Source: Microbacterium limosum | GTDB lineage: Bacteria; Actinomycetota; Actinomycetes; Actinomycetales; Microbacteriaceae | Length of the DNA stretch: 64,000 nucleotides | Assembly: GCF_036324365.1 (NCBI RefSeq) | Contig: NZ_CP137080.1 | Coordinates: 2,542,001-2,606,000 of the forward strand | Direction of reading: 5' to 3' | Part shown: piece after piece, positions 1-9,516 of the stretch | Layout: each line of letters opens with the position of its first letter | Position numbering within the stretch: the first letter of the stretch is position 1 | Translations under genes and position numbers: made by a program | The notes under the pieces: model-generated | What the model was told of the DNA's origin: nothing | What the model saw: the letters and a program-made list of their open reading frames with translations, nothing else | Databases searched by the model: none

Positions 1-1
1 C

Positions 2-1471
2 CCCGGTGGCAGCGTTCCCGCCGACGGGCGCATCGTCGACGGCAGCGCCGACATGGACGAGTCCATGGTCACGGGCGAATCCCGCACTGTTTCACGCGGT
101 GTGGGCGACCCGGTCGTGGCGGGTACCGTCGCGACCGATTCCGGGCTGCGCGTGCAGATCACCGCCACGGGTGACGACACCACCCTCGCCGGCATCCAAC
201 GGCTCGTCACCGAGGCGCAGGCTTCGTCATCGCGAGCACAGCGTCTCGCCGACCGCGCCGCGGCATGGCTGTTCTGGTTCGCCCTCGGCTCCGCCGTCAT
301 CACCGCGCTCGTCTGGAGCCTCCTCGGCAACCCCGATGCGGCCGTCGTCCGCACGATCACGGTGCTCGTGATCGCGTGCCCTCACGCGCTCGGGCTCGCG
401 ATCCCCCTGGTCGTCTCGATCGCAACCGAACGCGCCGCGCGCGGGGGCGTTCTCATCAAGGACCGCCTGGCGCTCGAGAGCATGCGCACGATTGACGCCG
501 TGCTCTTCGACAAGACCGGCACCCTCACCAAGGGCGAGCCGACTATCACCGATGTGCAGACGGTCGGGGATGTCGAGCCCGACACCGTTCTGCGCCTCGC
601 GGCCGCGGCGGAGGCCGACAGCGAGCACCCGCTCGCGAAGGCGATCGTCCGCGCCGCGCAGGACCGGGACCTCGCCGTGCCGCGCGCATCCGGCTTCCAC
701 TCCTCCCCCGCCGTCGGCGTCACCGCGACCGTCGAGGGCACCAAAATCCGGGTCGGCGGGCCGGCACTGCTCACCGAGGCCGCGGCGTCCGAAATCCCCG
801 CCGCCGACACGTGGCGAGATGAGGGCGCGATCATCCTGCACGTCATGCAGAACGGCGCGGTCATCGGCGGGCTGCGGCTCGCGGACGAGATCCGCCCCGA
901 ATCGCGCGAAGCCGTCGAGGCGCTGCACGCCCTCGGGGTTGAGGTCGTCATGATCACCGGTGACGCAGATGCCGTCGCGCGGACGGTCGCCGGCGAACTC
1001 GGCATCGACCGGTACTTTGCGGGGGTGCGACCCGAGGACAAGTCGGCGAAGGTCGCCGAACTGCAACACGGCGGACGCAAGGTCGCGATGGTGGGCGACG
1101 GCGTGAACGATGCCCCCGCCCTCGCCCAGGCCGACGTCGGCATCGCGATCGGCGCCGGCACCGACGTCGCGATCGCCTCTGCCGGAGTCATCCTCGCCAG
1201 CTCCGACCCCCGCTCAGTGGTGTCGGTGATCGAGCTGTCGCGGGCGAGCTACCGCAAGATGCAGCAGAACCTCTGGTGGGCCGCCGGCTACAACCTGATC
1301 TCGGTCCCACTTGCCGCCGGCGTGCTCGCGCCGATCGGATTCGTACTGCCGATGTCGATCGGTGCGATCCTGATGTCGCTGTCGACGGTCGTCGTCGCCC
1401 TCAACGCCCAACTGCTCCGCCGCCTCGACCTCCGACCCGAGGCGTCCGTTCGCTCCGTTCTGAACCGCTAG
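2..1471 (+). CDS. copB: Copper-type P1B ATPase (CopB-like, CPH motif), 5' partial
   Basis: This is the last 489 residues of a heavy-metal P-type ATPase; the 5' end lies outside the window. The fragment opens in the actuator domain (TGES at about base 71), followed by a membrane pair with the ion-binding motif ACPHALG (near base 376). Next come the phosphorylation site DKTGTLT (near 510), the SEHPLAKA nucleotide-binding motif, GDGVNDAP (near 1096) and two C-terminal helices with YN, PLAAG and MSLSTVVVALNA. The CPH form, rather than CPC, is typical of the CopB/P1B-3 branch, which exports copper (Cu+, Cu2+ or Ag+). CsoR follows 12 bases downstream, supporting copper as the substrate. The family is certain; the exact metal is inferred. 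Confidence 0.93.
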   Translation, partial: PGGSVPADGRIVDGSADMDESMVTGESRTVSRGVGDPVVAGTVATDSGLRVQITATGDDTTLAGIQRLVTEAQASSSRAQRLADRAAAWLFWFALGSAVITALVWSLLGNPDAAVVRTITVLVIACPHALGLAIPLVVSIATERAARGGVLIKDRLALESMRTIDAVLFDKTGTLTKGEPTITDVQTVGDVEPDTVLRLAAAAEADSEHPLAKAIVRAAQDRDLAVPRASGFHSSPAVGVTATVEGTKIRVGGPALLTEAAASEIPAADTWRDEGAIILHVMQNGAVIGGLRLADEIRPESREAVEALHALGVEVVMITGDADAVARTVAGELGIDRYFAGVRPEDKSAKVAELQHGGRKVAMVGDGVNDAPALAQADVGIAIGAGTDVAIASAGVILASSDPRSVVSVIELSRASYRKMQQNLWWAAGYNLISVPLAAGVLAPIGFVLPMSIGAILMSLSTVVVALNAQLLRRLDLRPEASVRSVLNR

Positions 1472-1483
1472 AGAGGCCCTGCC

Positions 1484-1822
1484 ATGTCGAACACCACCCA
1501 AGACCCCGTTCACGAGCCGGATTTTGCTCACGAATCCGCCGGGCACGGCTACATCACCGACAAATCCAAGTACCTCAACCGGCTGAAGCGCATCGAGGGA
1601 CAAGCCCGGGGTGTGCACAAGATGATCGAGGACGACAAGTACTGCATCGACATCTTGACGCAGATCAGTGCTCTCACCAGCGCGCTGCAGGTCGTCGCCG
1701 TTGGTCTTCTCGACGATCATCTCAAGCACTGCGTCCTCAATGCCGCGCGCGCGGGCGGCGACGAGGCAGACATCAAGATCAAAGAAGCCACCGACGCCAT
1801 CGCGCGACTCGTGCGGTCCTGA
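1484..1822 (+). CDS. csoR: Copper-sensing repressor, CsoR family
   Basis: A 112-residue CsoR/DUF156 all-helical repressor. The family signature YLNRLKRIEGQARG is present, and the Cu(I) ligands Cys-His-Cys can be read in DDKYCIDIL, then DDHLKHCV. Known CsoR proteins form tetramers that leave DNA when they bind Cu(I), derepressing copper export genes. It starts 12 bases after the ATPase stop, so both are probably one transcript and the regulator would control its own operon. The operator is presumably upstream of the ATPase, outside the window. It has a charged N-terminal extension of about 25 residues with several acidic and His residues. An IS21 element begins 34 bases after the stop. Confidence 0.93.
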   Translation: MSNTTQDPVHEPDFAHESAGHGYITDKSKYLNRLKRIEGQARGVHKMIEDDKYCIDILTQISALTSALQVVAVGLLDDHLKHCVLNAARAGGDEADIKIKEATDAIARLVRS

Positions 1823-1971
1823 ATTCCCACCAGGCGGAAGCACGGCGGCGGTCTGCTGAGTATTTGCGCTTCTGAGGGCCACTGATATTGGGGTTCAGGG
1901 CCACTCGCTGATCGACGCGATGGCGTCGTTGAGCGCCACCGAATATTGGGGTTCGGGGCCATCTTCCTAGG

Positions 1972-2009
1972 CTCCTTCTGCCGCGTGGCCTATCACGCGG
2001 CAGAAGGAG
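1972..2009 (+). promoter_or_regulatory. Perfect 16-bp hairpin that sequesters the istA ribosome binding site
   Basis: The arms 1972-1987 (CTCCTTCTGCCGCGTG) and 1994-2009 are perfect complements around a 6-base loop. The right arm ends in AAGGAG, the ribosome binding site of istA, whose ATG is at 2018. A transcript entering the element from outside would fold and hide this site, whereas a transcript starting inside the stem would not. Other insertion sequences are known to use such hairpins against impinging transcription; the function here is inferred. The same hairpin is present at 7051-7088. Confidence 0.7.
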
Positions 2010-2017
2010 TGATTCGG

Positions 2018-3577
2018 ATGGTACGCAAGATCAAGGTGAAGCTCGTGCTTCGGTTGCGCGCGGAGGGGCTCACGGGTCGGCAGATCGCCGCGCAGGGCAT
2101 GTCCCGCACCAGTGTGGCCCTGGTGCTCGACGCCGCCGACCGGGAGGGCATCGGCTGGGACGACATCGCCGAGCTCGACGAAGCGGACGTGTATGCGCGG
2201 CTGTTCCCCGGGCGTGGTGAGCACGAGAGTGTTCACGCGCAGCCGGACTGGGACAAGGTGCATCGGGAACTCGCGAGGGTCGGGGTGACGTTGAAGCTGC
2301 TGCATGGCGAGTACGTCGATGCCTGCCGTGCCAAGGGCGAGACGGCGATGGGCTACGACCGGTTCTGCAAGACCTACCAGCGTCACGTGCTGGTGATCGG
2401 GGCGGCGTCGCGGGTCGGTCACAAGGCCGGGCAGACGGTCGAGGTCGACTGGTCGGGCAAGACGATGCAGCTGGTCGATCCGGTCACCGGCACCACGACG
2501 AGGGTCTACCTGTTCGTCGCGAGCCTGCCGTTCTCCCGCTACTCGTTCGTCGAGCCGACGCTGGATATGAAGCAGGACACCTGGTTGCGCGCGAACACGG
2601 CGATGTTCGACTGGTTCGGCGGGTCCGTCCCGCGGATCGTTCCGGACAACCTGAAGGCGGGTGTGATCAAGCACCCTGCCGAGGGCGAGGTGGTGCTGAA
2701 CGACGCGTATCGGGAGCTCGCGGCGCACTATTCGGCGGCGGTGCTGCCGGGACGGGTGAAGAAGCCGAAGGACAAGCCGAGTGTCGAGGGCACGGTCGGG
2801 AACGTTGCGACGGTGGTGATCGCGGCTCTGCGCAACCAGCGGTTCGCGACGCTGCCGGAGTTGCGGGCCGCGGTCTACGAACGCGTCGCCGCTTACAACG
2901 CGAAGCCGTTCCAGAAGCGCGCCGGCTCCCGGCTGAGCGTGTTCGAGGGTGAGGAGAAGCCGCTGCTGCGGCCGCTGCCGCAGGTTCCGTTCGAGATCTC
3001 GCAGTGGCTCTACGGCCGCAAGGTTCAGAAGAACGGGCATGTGGTGTTCGAGCGGAACTTCTACTCCGTCCCTTACGAGAACATCGGTCGGTCTGTCGAC
3101 CTGCGCATCACCGACACCATGTTGGAGGTGTTCGCCGGGGATCAGCGGCTCACCAGTCATCTGCTCGCCCCGGCCGGGGTGGTCAACGAGTACCGGACGC
3201 ATGACAGCGATCTGCCCGATGGGCCCCGCTACCAGCAGATGGACCCGCAACGGGCGCGGGAGTGGGCCGCTCGGGTCGGGGAGCACACCACGACGATCGT
3301 GAACCGGATCTTCGAGTCCGTCCCGGTCGATGAGCAGGGGCTCGGGGCTGCGCTGGCAGTGCTGCGGATGACCCGACGCTACTCCGCCGCCCGTGTCGAA
3401 GCCGCCGCTGGCATCGCGCTCGAGTCCCGCGTCCGATCACCCAGGTATGCGCACCTGCGGCCGATCCTCGACTCGAATCAGGACCAACGCGGCAGAGGCC
3501 CATGGTTCGAACCCGCCGACGAGGAACCCGTCGGCTACGTCCGCGGCGCCGACTACTACGCAGGAGGCACCCGATGA
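2018..3577 (+). CDS. istA: IS21-family transposase IstA
   Basis: A 519-residue DDE transposase. It has an N-terminal helix-turn-helix (LTGRQIAAQGMSRTSVALVL, about residues 18-37). The rve catalytic core then shows VEVDWSGK (first Asp), IVPDNLKAG (second Asp) and KPSVEGTVG (Glu), followed by the usual C-terminal beta-barrel region. I chose ATG 2018 rather than the longer open frame, because AAGGAG lies eight bases upstream and family members start with this MVRKIKVK-like helix. The stop overlaps the istB start as ATGA, so the two proteins are translationally coupled. IstA cuts and joins the ends with help from IstB. Confidence 0.95.
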   Translation: MVRKIKVKLVLRLRAEGLTGRQIAAQGMSRTSVALVLDAADREGIGWDDIAELDEADVYARLFPGRGEHESVHAQPDWDKVHRELARVGVTLKLLHGEYVDACRAKGETAMGYDRFCKTYQRHVLVIGAASRVGHKAGQTVEVDWSGKTMQLVDPVTGTTTRVYLFVASLPFSRYSFVEPTLDMKQDTWLRANTAMFDWFGGSVPRIVPDNLKAGVIKHPAEGEVVLNDAYRELAAHYSAAVLPGRVKKPKDKPSVEGTVGNVATVVIAALRNQRFATLPELRAAVYERVAAYNAKPFQKRAGSRLSVFEGEEKPLLRPLPQVPFEISQWLYGRKVQKNGHVVFERNFYSVPYENIGRSVDLRITDTMLEVFAGDQRLTSHLLAPAGVVNEYRTHDSDLPDGPRYQQMDPQRAREWAARVGEHTTTIVNRIFESVPVDEQGLGAALAVLRMTRRYSAARVEAAAGIALESRVRSPRYAHLRPILDSNQDQRGRGPWFEPADEEPVGYVRGADYYAGGTR

Positions 3578-4323
3578 GCCGGCTCGACTCCGAGACGAAG
3601 CGGAAGCTGCGGGAGATGGGCGTCCCCGCCCTCGTCGACGCGCTCGACATCCAGGACGAGGGCCTCACGATGGGGCTGGTGTTCGAGGAGAGGATCAAGC
3701 TCGCCGTCGACGACGCCCACGCCGCGTTCACCCACTCCAAAGTCGAAGGCCTCATCCGACGAGCGGGCCTGCGCTACCCGAACGCGGACCTCCGCCGCGT
3801 CGACATGCTCGAACAACGCGGCCTGGACCGGGGTGTGATCGCGCAGCTCGGGACCTGCCAGTTCATCACGAGGCACATGAACGTCGTGTTCCAAGGCTTC
3901 ACCGGCTCCGGGAAGAGCTATCTCGGCTCGGCGTTGGCGAAGCAGGCGTGTCAGCACCGCTACCGGGCGCACTACATCCGCATGCCCGACCTCGAAGAGA
4001 CCTGGGCCGCCGCGAAAGACAAGCCAGCGGGTCGGGAGAAGTGGTTGCGGAAGTACTCCACGTTCACCCTCCTCGTGATCGACGAATGGCTGCTCGATCC
4101 ACCCACCGACGACGTCCGGTCCATGCTGCTCGAGCTCCTCGAACGCCGTTACGACGCGACCTCGACGGTGTTCTGCACCCAGTACGCGAAGAAGGACTGG
4201 CACCAGCGCCTCGGCGGAGGGGTCCACGCCGACGCGATCATGGACCGCATCGTCCACAACGCCCTCTGGATCGAGACCGGCGACGTCAACATGCGCGAGC
4301 ACACCGCCGCCGCGGCCAACTGA
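3574..4323 (+). CDS. istB: IS21-family helper ATPase IstB
   Basis: A 249-residue AAA+ ATPase of the IstB/DnaC type. The Walker A motif GFTGSGKSY and Walker B LLVIDEW are visible at about residues 108 and 168. The start at 3574 gives a 4-base ATGA overlap with istA. The longer open frame that begins at 3502 would intrude into istA and is not used. In IS21 elements, IstB assembles on target DNA and stimulates IstA. The gene ends 125 bases before the right end of the element. Confidence 0.95.
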   Translation: MSRLDSETKRKLREMGVPALVDALDIQDEGLTMGLVFEERIKLAVDDAHAAFTHSKVEGLIRRAGLRYPNADLRRVDMLEQRGLDRGVIAQLGTCQFITRHMNVVFQGFTGSGKSYLGSALAKQACQHRYRAHYIRMPDLEETWAAAKDKPAGREKWLRKYSTFTLLVIDEWLLDPPTDDVRSMLLELLERRYDATSTVFCTQYAKKDWHQRLGGGVHADAIMDRIVHNALWIETGDVNMREHTAAAAN

Positions 4324-4630
4324 ACCCGGGCCGGTGAGCGTCGCACCTGCGGGGGTGGCGCTCACCGGCAATACCGGTGACCCCGAGAGTGAATACCGAG
4401 TGGCCCTGAACCGCAATAATCAGTGGCGCTCACGACTCCAAATACTCAGTCTGCCGCACACCGCGCGCCAACATCGCCTCACCCCTCCGTCTCTCCACCC
4501 GCGTATCGCGCGGCAGACGCGGCGCAGTGTGCTCAGCCGCGAGCCGCGCGAAGGGAGTTCGGCGGATGGACACCCATAGGAGTGAGGCGCACCCTCCAGA
4601 TGCAAGGACAGTGACCCGGCGCCCGAGGCC

Positions 4631-4882
4631 TCAAGACGGCTTGCGGCTGGCCACCATTGCCCCGACGATCACCAGCAGCGCGGCAGCAGGATAGCCTGCG
4701 GCGAGGTCGACCCAACCTTCCGGTTGAGTTGGCCCGAAAGTTTCCAAATGCGCAAGCCAGTGGATGATGCCAACCACTGCTCCACCGATCATGATCACTT
4801 GACCTGCGCGGAGATATATCCGGCGGCGGCGGAAACGCTTCTGGAATTCTTCTTGGGTGGGCTCTCTACGCGGCGTGTCCAT
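4631..4882 (-). CDS. Small two-helix membrane protein, unknown function
   Basis: An 83-residue protein, MDTPRREPTQEEFQKRF at the N-terminus, then a basic stretch RRRRIYLRAGQ and two hydrophobic segments (VIMIGGAVVGIIHWLAHL and PAAALLVIVGAMVASR). This fits a small inner-membrane protein with its N-terminus in the cytoplasm. I moved the start from the longer open frame to the ATG at 4882, because GAGGAG lies seven bases upstream. It is the last gene of the minus-strand set M23-lgt-lnt in the copper island, 264 bases after the lnt stop. I do not recognise a named family. Confidence 0.6.
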   Translation of the reverse strand: MDTPRREPTQEEFQKRFRRRRIYLRAGQVIMIGGAVVGIIHWLAHLETFGPTQPEGWVDLAAGYPAAALLVIVGAMVASRKPS

Positions 4883-5146
4883 ATGTTCTCCTCGCTTGTG
4901 GGGGTTTTGCAGCACCAACATGCTGCGGCGACAAGTGCTGCACCTCGGCGATCAAATTGTGCCGACACGAACAGTTGGTGCGACCGAGTCGGGCCGCGCC
5001 GCTGGCGGTTCAGGGCAGACCGCACTTTTAGGCGAGCGCGGGCGCACGTGCCGGTACGGACCTCGCCATTTGGTACGTGCGTCACGTTCACGGCGCCTTC
5101 AAATCGGCGCAGGCATCGTGGTAGCGAGTCACGCATCATAAGTGCC

Positions 5147-6727
5147 TCAGCGGAATCGTGCTCCGGCGGATGACTTCGACGAGAGTCCAGCCACCGCACC
5201 CGCCGCGAATAGCAGAACGAGGACGCCCACGCCGATCCGGTCGAACCATGGTGCTACCGCCATCGCTGGAGTGACCGAGTCGGATAGCGGCGCTTCGGCG
5301 ACCATGGCGGAGCTTGTGAATGGTGCCATCGTGGCGATCTCTGCGCCGTCGGGCCCGATGATCGCGGATGATCCCACGGTAGACACGTTCGCCACGGATC
5401 GAGCCGTCTCCATCGCGCGGGCGCGCGCGATGGAGAGCTGCTGCTCACCCTGAGCTGAATCCCCGAAGTCAGCATTATTGGACGGGACGATCAGAATCTC
5501 GGCTCCCGTAGCGATAGTTTCCCGGACGAGCTGGTCGGAGACGATATCGAAGCAGAGTGCCAGACCGATCGGGACGCCGTTCACCTGGACGGTGGCGGCT
5601 GTCGTTCCCGGGGTCATATCGACAGGAATCAGCGACGGAACGAACGGCAGGAGGCTTGACCAAGCTGCACGGTCCGGAAGGTATTCGGCGAAAGGGACCG
5701 GGTACCTCTTGTCATATTGTTCGACTACTCCCACGCCCGCGCGCCAGACGAGTGCGCTGTTGAAGACCTGATCGTCGTCTACCGTGAGCGTGCCGAAAAG
5801 GATAGGCGCGCTCACCCGATCGGCGATGCCGTCGAGCGTGGCTTGAACCTCGGCGGTTCGCGCGACGTCAACATCAACAGAATTCTCGGGCCACACCAGA
5901 AGATCGAGATCTTCGTCATACAGCGATTGCGTTGCACGCACATGATCCGCAAAGATTCTCCCCGGCGCACTGGCGTTGAAGATGCCGGCATCCGAGTTGC
6001 CCTGCGCTGCACCGAGCCGCATACTTCCCGTCTCATTGAAGGAGAAAGAGGGAACGGCTAAAAGAACGACGAGAAGTACGAGTGGAGCGGACGCGGACCC
6101 CAATCTGCGCGAACGCGCGACCTGCACGGCCATCGTGCTCATTATGACAACGGCGAAAGTGGTTCCGGCAACCCCGACCCACGGCAGTAGGTCGCGCAAT
6201 GGGCCGTCCACCTGGCTGTAGGCGATTCGACCCCAGGCGAAGCCACCATACGGCCAGTTCCCGGTAACGAAATCGCGTCCGACCCATGCCGCTCCCACCA
6301 GCACGGGAACCACCACCATCCGGGTGACGTCTCCCGGAATCCACTCCTCAATCGTCCTCCACCCGGAGATCATGATTGCGGCGGCGCCCACCGACATGAG
6401 CACCTGCAACGCGACGAGTGCTGCCCAGGGTGCGGGACCGAGATAGGTCGTCAACCAGACAATATGAATGCCCCAGAAACATGCCGCTCCCGCCGCGGCT
6501 CCCGCCAGCGCATGGGTCATTCGAGGTGCTGTCAGAACACAGACCTGCAGCGCCACGCCCACGAGCGCGAAGGGCCAAGACCCGACGGGAGGGAACGCGA
6601 GCGTCGTGAGAGAACCCCCCAGTGCGCCGAGAGCCAGAGTCCTCAGGAAGGCATATCGGGGCGCCCGTCGCCGCGCCAACTTCGCGTGGCGGGGGCGAAC
6701 CGCCTCGAGCGGGACCGGGATGGTCAC
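5147..6727 (-). CDS. lnt: Apolipoprotein N-acyltransferase
   Basis: A 526-residue Lnt. The N-terminal half is a bundle of membrane helices and the C-terminal half a nitrilase-type periplasmic domain. The catalytic triad is readable: Glu in LVWPENSVD, Lys in YDKRYPVPFAEY and Cys in LALCFDI. Lnt transfers an acyl chain to the N-terminal cysteine of lipoproteins as the third step of their maturation. It starts with GTG, which overlaps the TGA of the broken lgt frame by four bases (GTGA), so the two were once coupled. It lies in a copper island, and the old name of Lnt, CutE, comes from copper sensitivity. It may be an accessory copy; a housekeeping copy elsewhere cannot be checked here. Confidence 0.93.
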   Translation of the reverse strand: MTIPVPLEAVRPRHAKLARRRAPRYAFLRTLALGALGGSLTTLAFPPVGSWPFALVGVALQVCVLTAPRMTHALAGAAAGAACFWGIHIVWLTTYLGPAPWAALVALQVLMSVGAAAIMISGWRTIEEWIPGDVTRMVVVPVLVGAAWVGRDFVTGNWPYGGFAWGRIAYSQVDGPLRDLLPWVGVAGTTFAVVIMSTMAVQVARSRRLGSASAPLVLLVVLLAVPSFSFNETGSMRLGAAQGNSDAGIFNASAPGRIFADHVRATQSLYDEDLDLLVWPENSVDVDVARTAEVQATLDGIADRVSAPILFGTLTVDDDQVFNSALVWRAGVGVVEQYDKRYPVPFAEYLPDRAAWSSLLPFVPSLIPVDMTPGTTAATVQVNGVPIGLALCFDIVSDQLVRETIATGAEILIVPSNNADFGDSAQGEQQLSIARARAMETARSVANVSTVGSSAIIGPDGAEIATMAPFTSSAMVAEAPLSDSVTPAMAVAPWFDRIGVGVLVLLFAAGAVAGLSSKSSAGARFR

Positions 6728-6933
6728 GGTCCTGGGGGGTTATCGCCCGCCACGCGGGGGTCGGAGGCGGACGCTACGAAGGTTGAGCGGTGGGATTGCC
6801 TCTCACTCTCGAGAGTGTGGCCGCTCTCCTGGTCGCTTGAAGCGGTTTTCGGGGAGCGGCCCTGTCGGTAAACGCTTGGTTCGGGCTCCGGGTGCCGGGC
6901 CGCTTGGACAACGACGAGAACCACGCCGGCAAT
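6724..6933 (-). pseudogene. lgt: 3' end of lgt, cut off by the IS21 insertion
   Basis: This is the missing tail of the prolipoprotein transferase at 9517-10296. It reads IAGVVLVVVQAARHPEPEPS and ends in a stop that overlaps the lnt start as GTGA. If the IS21 copy at 6938-9519 and one CGCG duplicate are removed, the codons join in frame as V-V-A-I-A-G and give an Lgt of about 328 residues. The tail holds the end of the last membrane helix and a charged cytoplasmic extension of about 50 residues. Confidence 0.85.
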
Positions 6934-7050
6934 CGCGTGAGTATTTGCGCTTCTGAGGGCCACTGATATTGGGGTTCAGGGCCACTCGCTGATCGACGCG
7001 ATGGCGTCGTTGAGCGCCCGAATATTGGGGTTCGGGGCCATCTTCCTAGG

Positions 7051-7088
7051 CTCCTTCTGCCGCGTGGCCTATCACGCGGCAGAAGGAG
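7051..7088 (+). promoter_or_regulatory. RBS-sequestering hairpin ahead of istA copy 2
   Basis: This is identical to the hairpin at 1972-2009: 16-bp perfect arms with a 6-base loop, and the right arm contains the AAGGAG in front of the istA start at 7097. Confidence 0.65.
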
Positions 7089-7096
7089 TGATTCGG

Positions 7097-8650
7097 ATGG
7101 TACGCAAGATCAAGGTGAAGCTCGTGCTTCGGTTGCGCGCGGAGGGGCTCACGGGTCGGCAGATCGCCGCGCAGGGCATGTCCCGCACCAGTGTGGCCCT
7201 GGTGCTCGACGCCGCCGACCGGGAGGGCATCGGCTGGGACGACATCGCCGAGCTCGACGAAGCGGACGTGATGCGCGGCTGTTCCCCGGGCGTGGTGAGC
7301 ACGAGAGTGTTCACGCGCAGCCGGACTGGGACAAGGTGCATCGGGAACTCGCGAGGGTCGGGGTGACGTTGAAGCTGCTGCATGGCGAGTACGTCGATGC
7401 CTGCCGTGCCAAGGGCGAGACGGCGATGGGCTACGACCGGTTCTGCAAGACCTACCAGCGTCACGTGCTGGTGATCGGGGCGGCGTCGCGGGTCGGTCAC
7501 AAGGCCGGGCAGACGGTCGAGGTCGACTGGTCGGGCAAGACGATGCAGCTGGTCGATCCGGTCACCGGCACCACGACGAGGGTCTACCTGTTCGTCGCGA
7601 GCCTGCCGTTCTCCCGCTACTCGTTCGTCGAGCCGACGCTGGATATGAAGCAGGACACCTGGTTGCGCGCGAACACGGCGATGTTCGACTGGTTCGGGGT
7701 CCGTCCCGCGGATCGTTCCGGACAACCTGAAGGCGGGTGTGATCAAGCACCCTGCCGAGGGCGAGGTGGTGCTGAACGACGCGTATCGGGAGCTCGCGGC
7801 GCACTATTCGGCGGCGGTGCTGCCGGGACGGGTGAAGAAGCCGAAGGACAAGCCGAGTGTCGAGGGCACGGTCGGGAACGTTGCGACGGTGGTGATCGCG
7901 GCTCTGCGCAACCAGCGGTTCGCGACGCTGCCGGAGTTGCGGGCCGCGGTCTACGAACGCGTCGCCGCTTACAACGCGAAGCCGTTCCAGAAGCGCGCCG
8001 GCTCCCGGCTGAGCGTGTTCGAGGGTGAGGAGAAGCCGCTGCTGCGGCCGCTGCCGCAGGTTCCGTTCGAGATCTCGCAGTGGCTCTACGGCCGCAAGGT
8101 TCAGAAGAACGGGCATGTGGTGTTCGAGCGGAACTTCTACTCCGTCCCTTACGAGAACATCGGTCGGTCTGTCGACCTGCGCATCACCGACACCATGTTG
8201 GAGGTGTTCGCCGGGGATCAGCGGCTCACCAGTCATCTGCTCGCCCCGGCCGGGGTGGTCAACGAGTACCGGACGCATGACAGCGATCTGCCCGATGGGC
8301 CCCGCTACCAGCAGATGGACCCGCAACGGGCGCGGGAGTGGGCCGCTCGGGTCGGGGAGCACACCACGACGATCGTGAACCGGATCTTCGAGTCCGTCCC
8401 GGTCGATGAGCAGGGGCTCGGGGCTGCGCTGGCAGTGCTGCGGATGACCCGACGCTACTCCGCCGCCCGTGTCGAAGCCGCCGCTGGCATCGCGCTCGAG
8501 TCCCGCGTCCGATCACCCAGGTATGCGCACCTGCGGCCGATCCTCGACTCGAATCAGGACCAACGCGGCAGAGGCCCATGGTTCGAACCGCCGACGAGGA
8601 ACCCGTCGGCTACGTCGCGGCGCCGACTACTACGCAGGGGCACCCGATGA
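7097..8650 (+). pseudogene. istA: istA, frameshifted copy
   Basis: Base for base this is istA of copy 1 except for small losses. One base is lost near 7269 (after ELDEADV) and two near 7697 (after AMFDWFG). Single losses near 8588, 8616 and 8637 affect the last codons. The intervening stretches are identical in protein sequence to copy 1, including the DDE region. No full-length transposase can be made without three or more frame changes. Confidence 0.85.
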
Positions 8651-9394
8651 GCCGGCTCGACTCCGAGACGAAGCGGAAGCTGCGGGAGATGGGCGTCCCG
8701 CCCTCGTCGACGCGCTCGACATCCAGGACGAGGGCCTCACGATGGGGCTGGTGTTCGAGGAGAGGATCAAGCTCGCCGTCGACGACGCCCACGCCGCGTT
8801 CACCCACTCCAAAGTCGAAGGCCTCATCCGACGAGCGGGCCTGCGCTACCCGAACGCGGACCTCCGCCGCGTCGACATGCTCGAACAACGCGGCCTGGAC
8901 CGGGGTGTGATCGCGCAGCTCGGGACCTGCCAGTTCATCACGAGGCACATGAACGTCGTGTTCCAAGGCTTCACCGGCTCCGGGAAGAGCTATCTCGGCT
9001 CGGCGTTGGCGAAGCAGGCGTGTCAGCACCGCTACCGGGCGCACTACATCCGCATGCCCGACCTCGAAGAGACCTGGGCCGCCGCGAAAGACAAGCCAGC
9101 GGGTCGGGAGAAGTGGTTGCGGAAGTACTCCACGTTCACCCTCCTCGTGATCGACGAATGGCTGCTCGATCCACCCACCGACGACGTCCGGTCCATGCTG
9201 CTCGAGCTCCTCGAACGCCGTTACGACGCGACCTCGACGGTGTTCTGCACCCAGTACGCGAAGAAGGACTGGCACCAGCGCCTCGCGGAGGGGTCCACGC
9301 CGACGCGATCATGGACCGCATCGTCCACAACGCCCTCTGGATCGAGACCGGCGACGTCAACATGCGCGAGCACACCGCCGCCGCGGCCAACTGA
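8647..9394 (+). pseudogene. istB: istB, frameshifted copy
   Basis: This copy of istB has lost one C in the run near 8699 (after MSRLDSETKRKLREMGVP) and one G near 9287 (after DWHQRL). The ATPase core between the two lesions, including GFTGSGKSY and LLVIDEW, is unchanged but out of frame with the start. An upstream in-frame fusion to the end of istA exists only because of the other deletions and is not likely to be a real product. Confidence 0.85.
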
Positions 9395-9516
9395 ACCCGG
9401 GCCGGTGAGCGTCGCACCTGCGGGGGTGGCGCTCACCGGCAATACCGGTGACCCCGAGAGTGAATACCGAGTGGCCCTGAACCGCAATAATCAGTGGCGC
9501 TCACGACTCCAAATAC

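Larger units (their letters stand above)
1857..4448 (+). mobile_element. IS21-family insertion sequence, copy 1 (intact)
   Basis: A 2592-bp element carrying istA and istB in the IS21 order. The ends are imperfect inverted repeats of about 50 bp, both starting TGAGTATTTG and both reaching a GGTTCAGGGCCACTC block. A second internal copy of the left-end block (ATATTGGGGTTC) lies at about 1942, as expected for the multiple transposase-binding repeats of IS21 elements. The six bases GTCTGC at 1851-1856 recur at 4449-4454, which gives a clear target-site duplication. Both genes are open throughout, so this copy could be active. A near-identical second copy lies at 6938-9519. Confidence 0.95.

Noticed and set aside
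227..1191. Minus-strand frames opposite the copper ATPase
   Set aside because: They are shadows of the strongly supported ATPase frame.
4449..4630. Gene between IS21 copy 1 and the small membrane protein
   Set aside because: The short frames here have Arg/Pro/His-rich sequences, no start signals and no motif.
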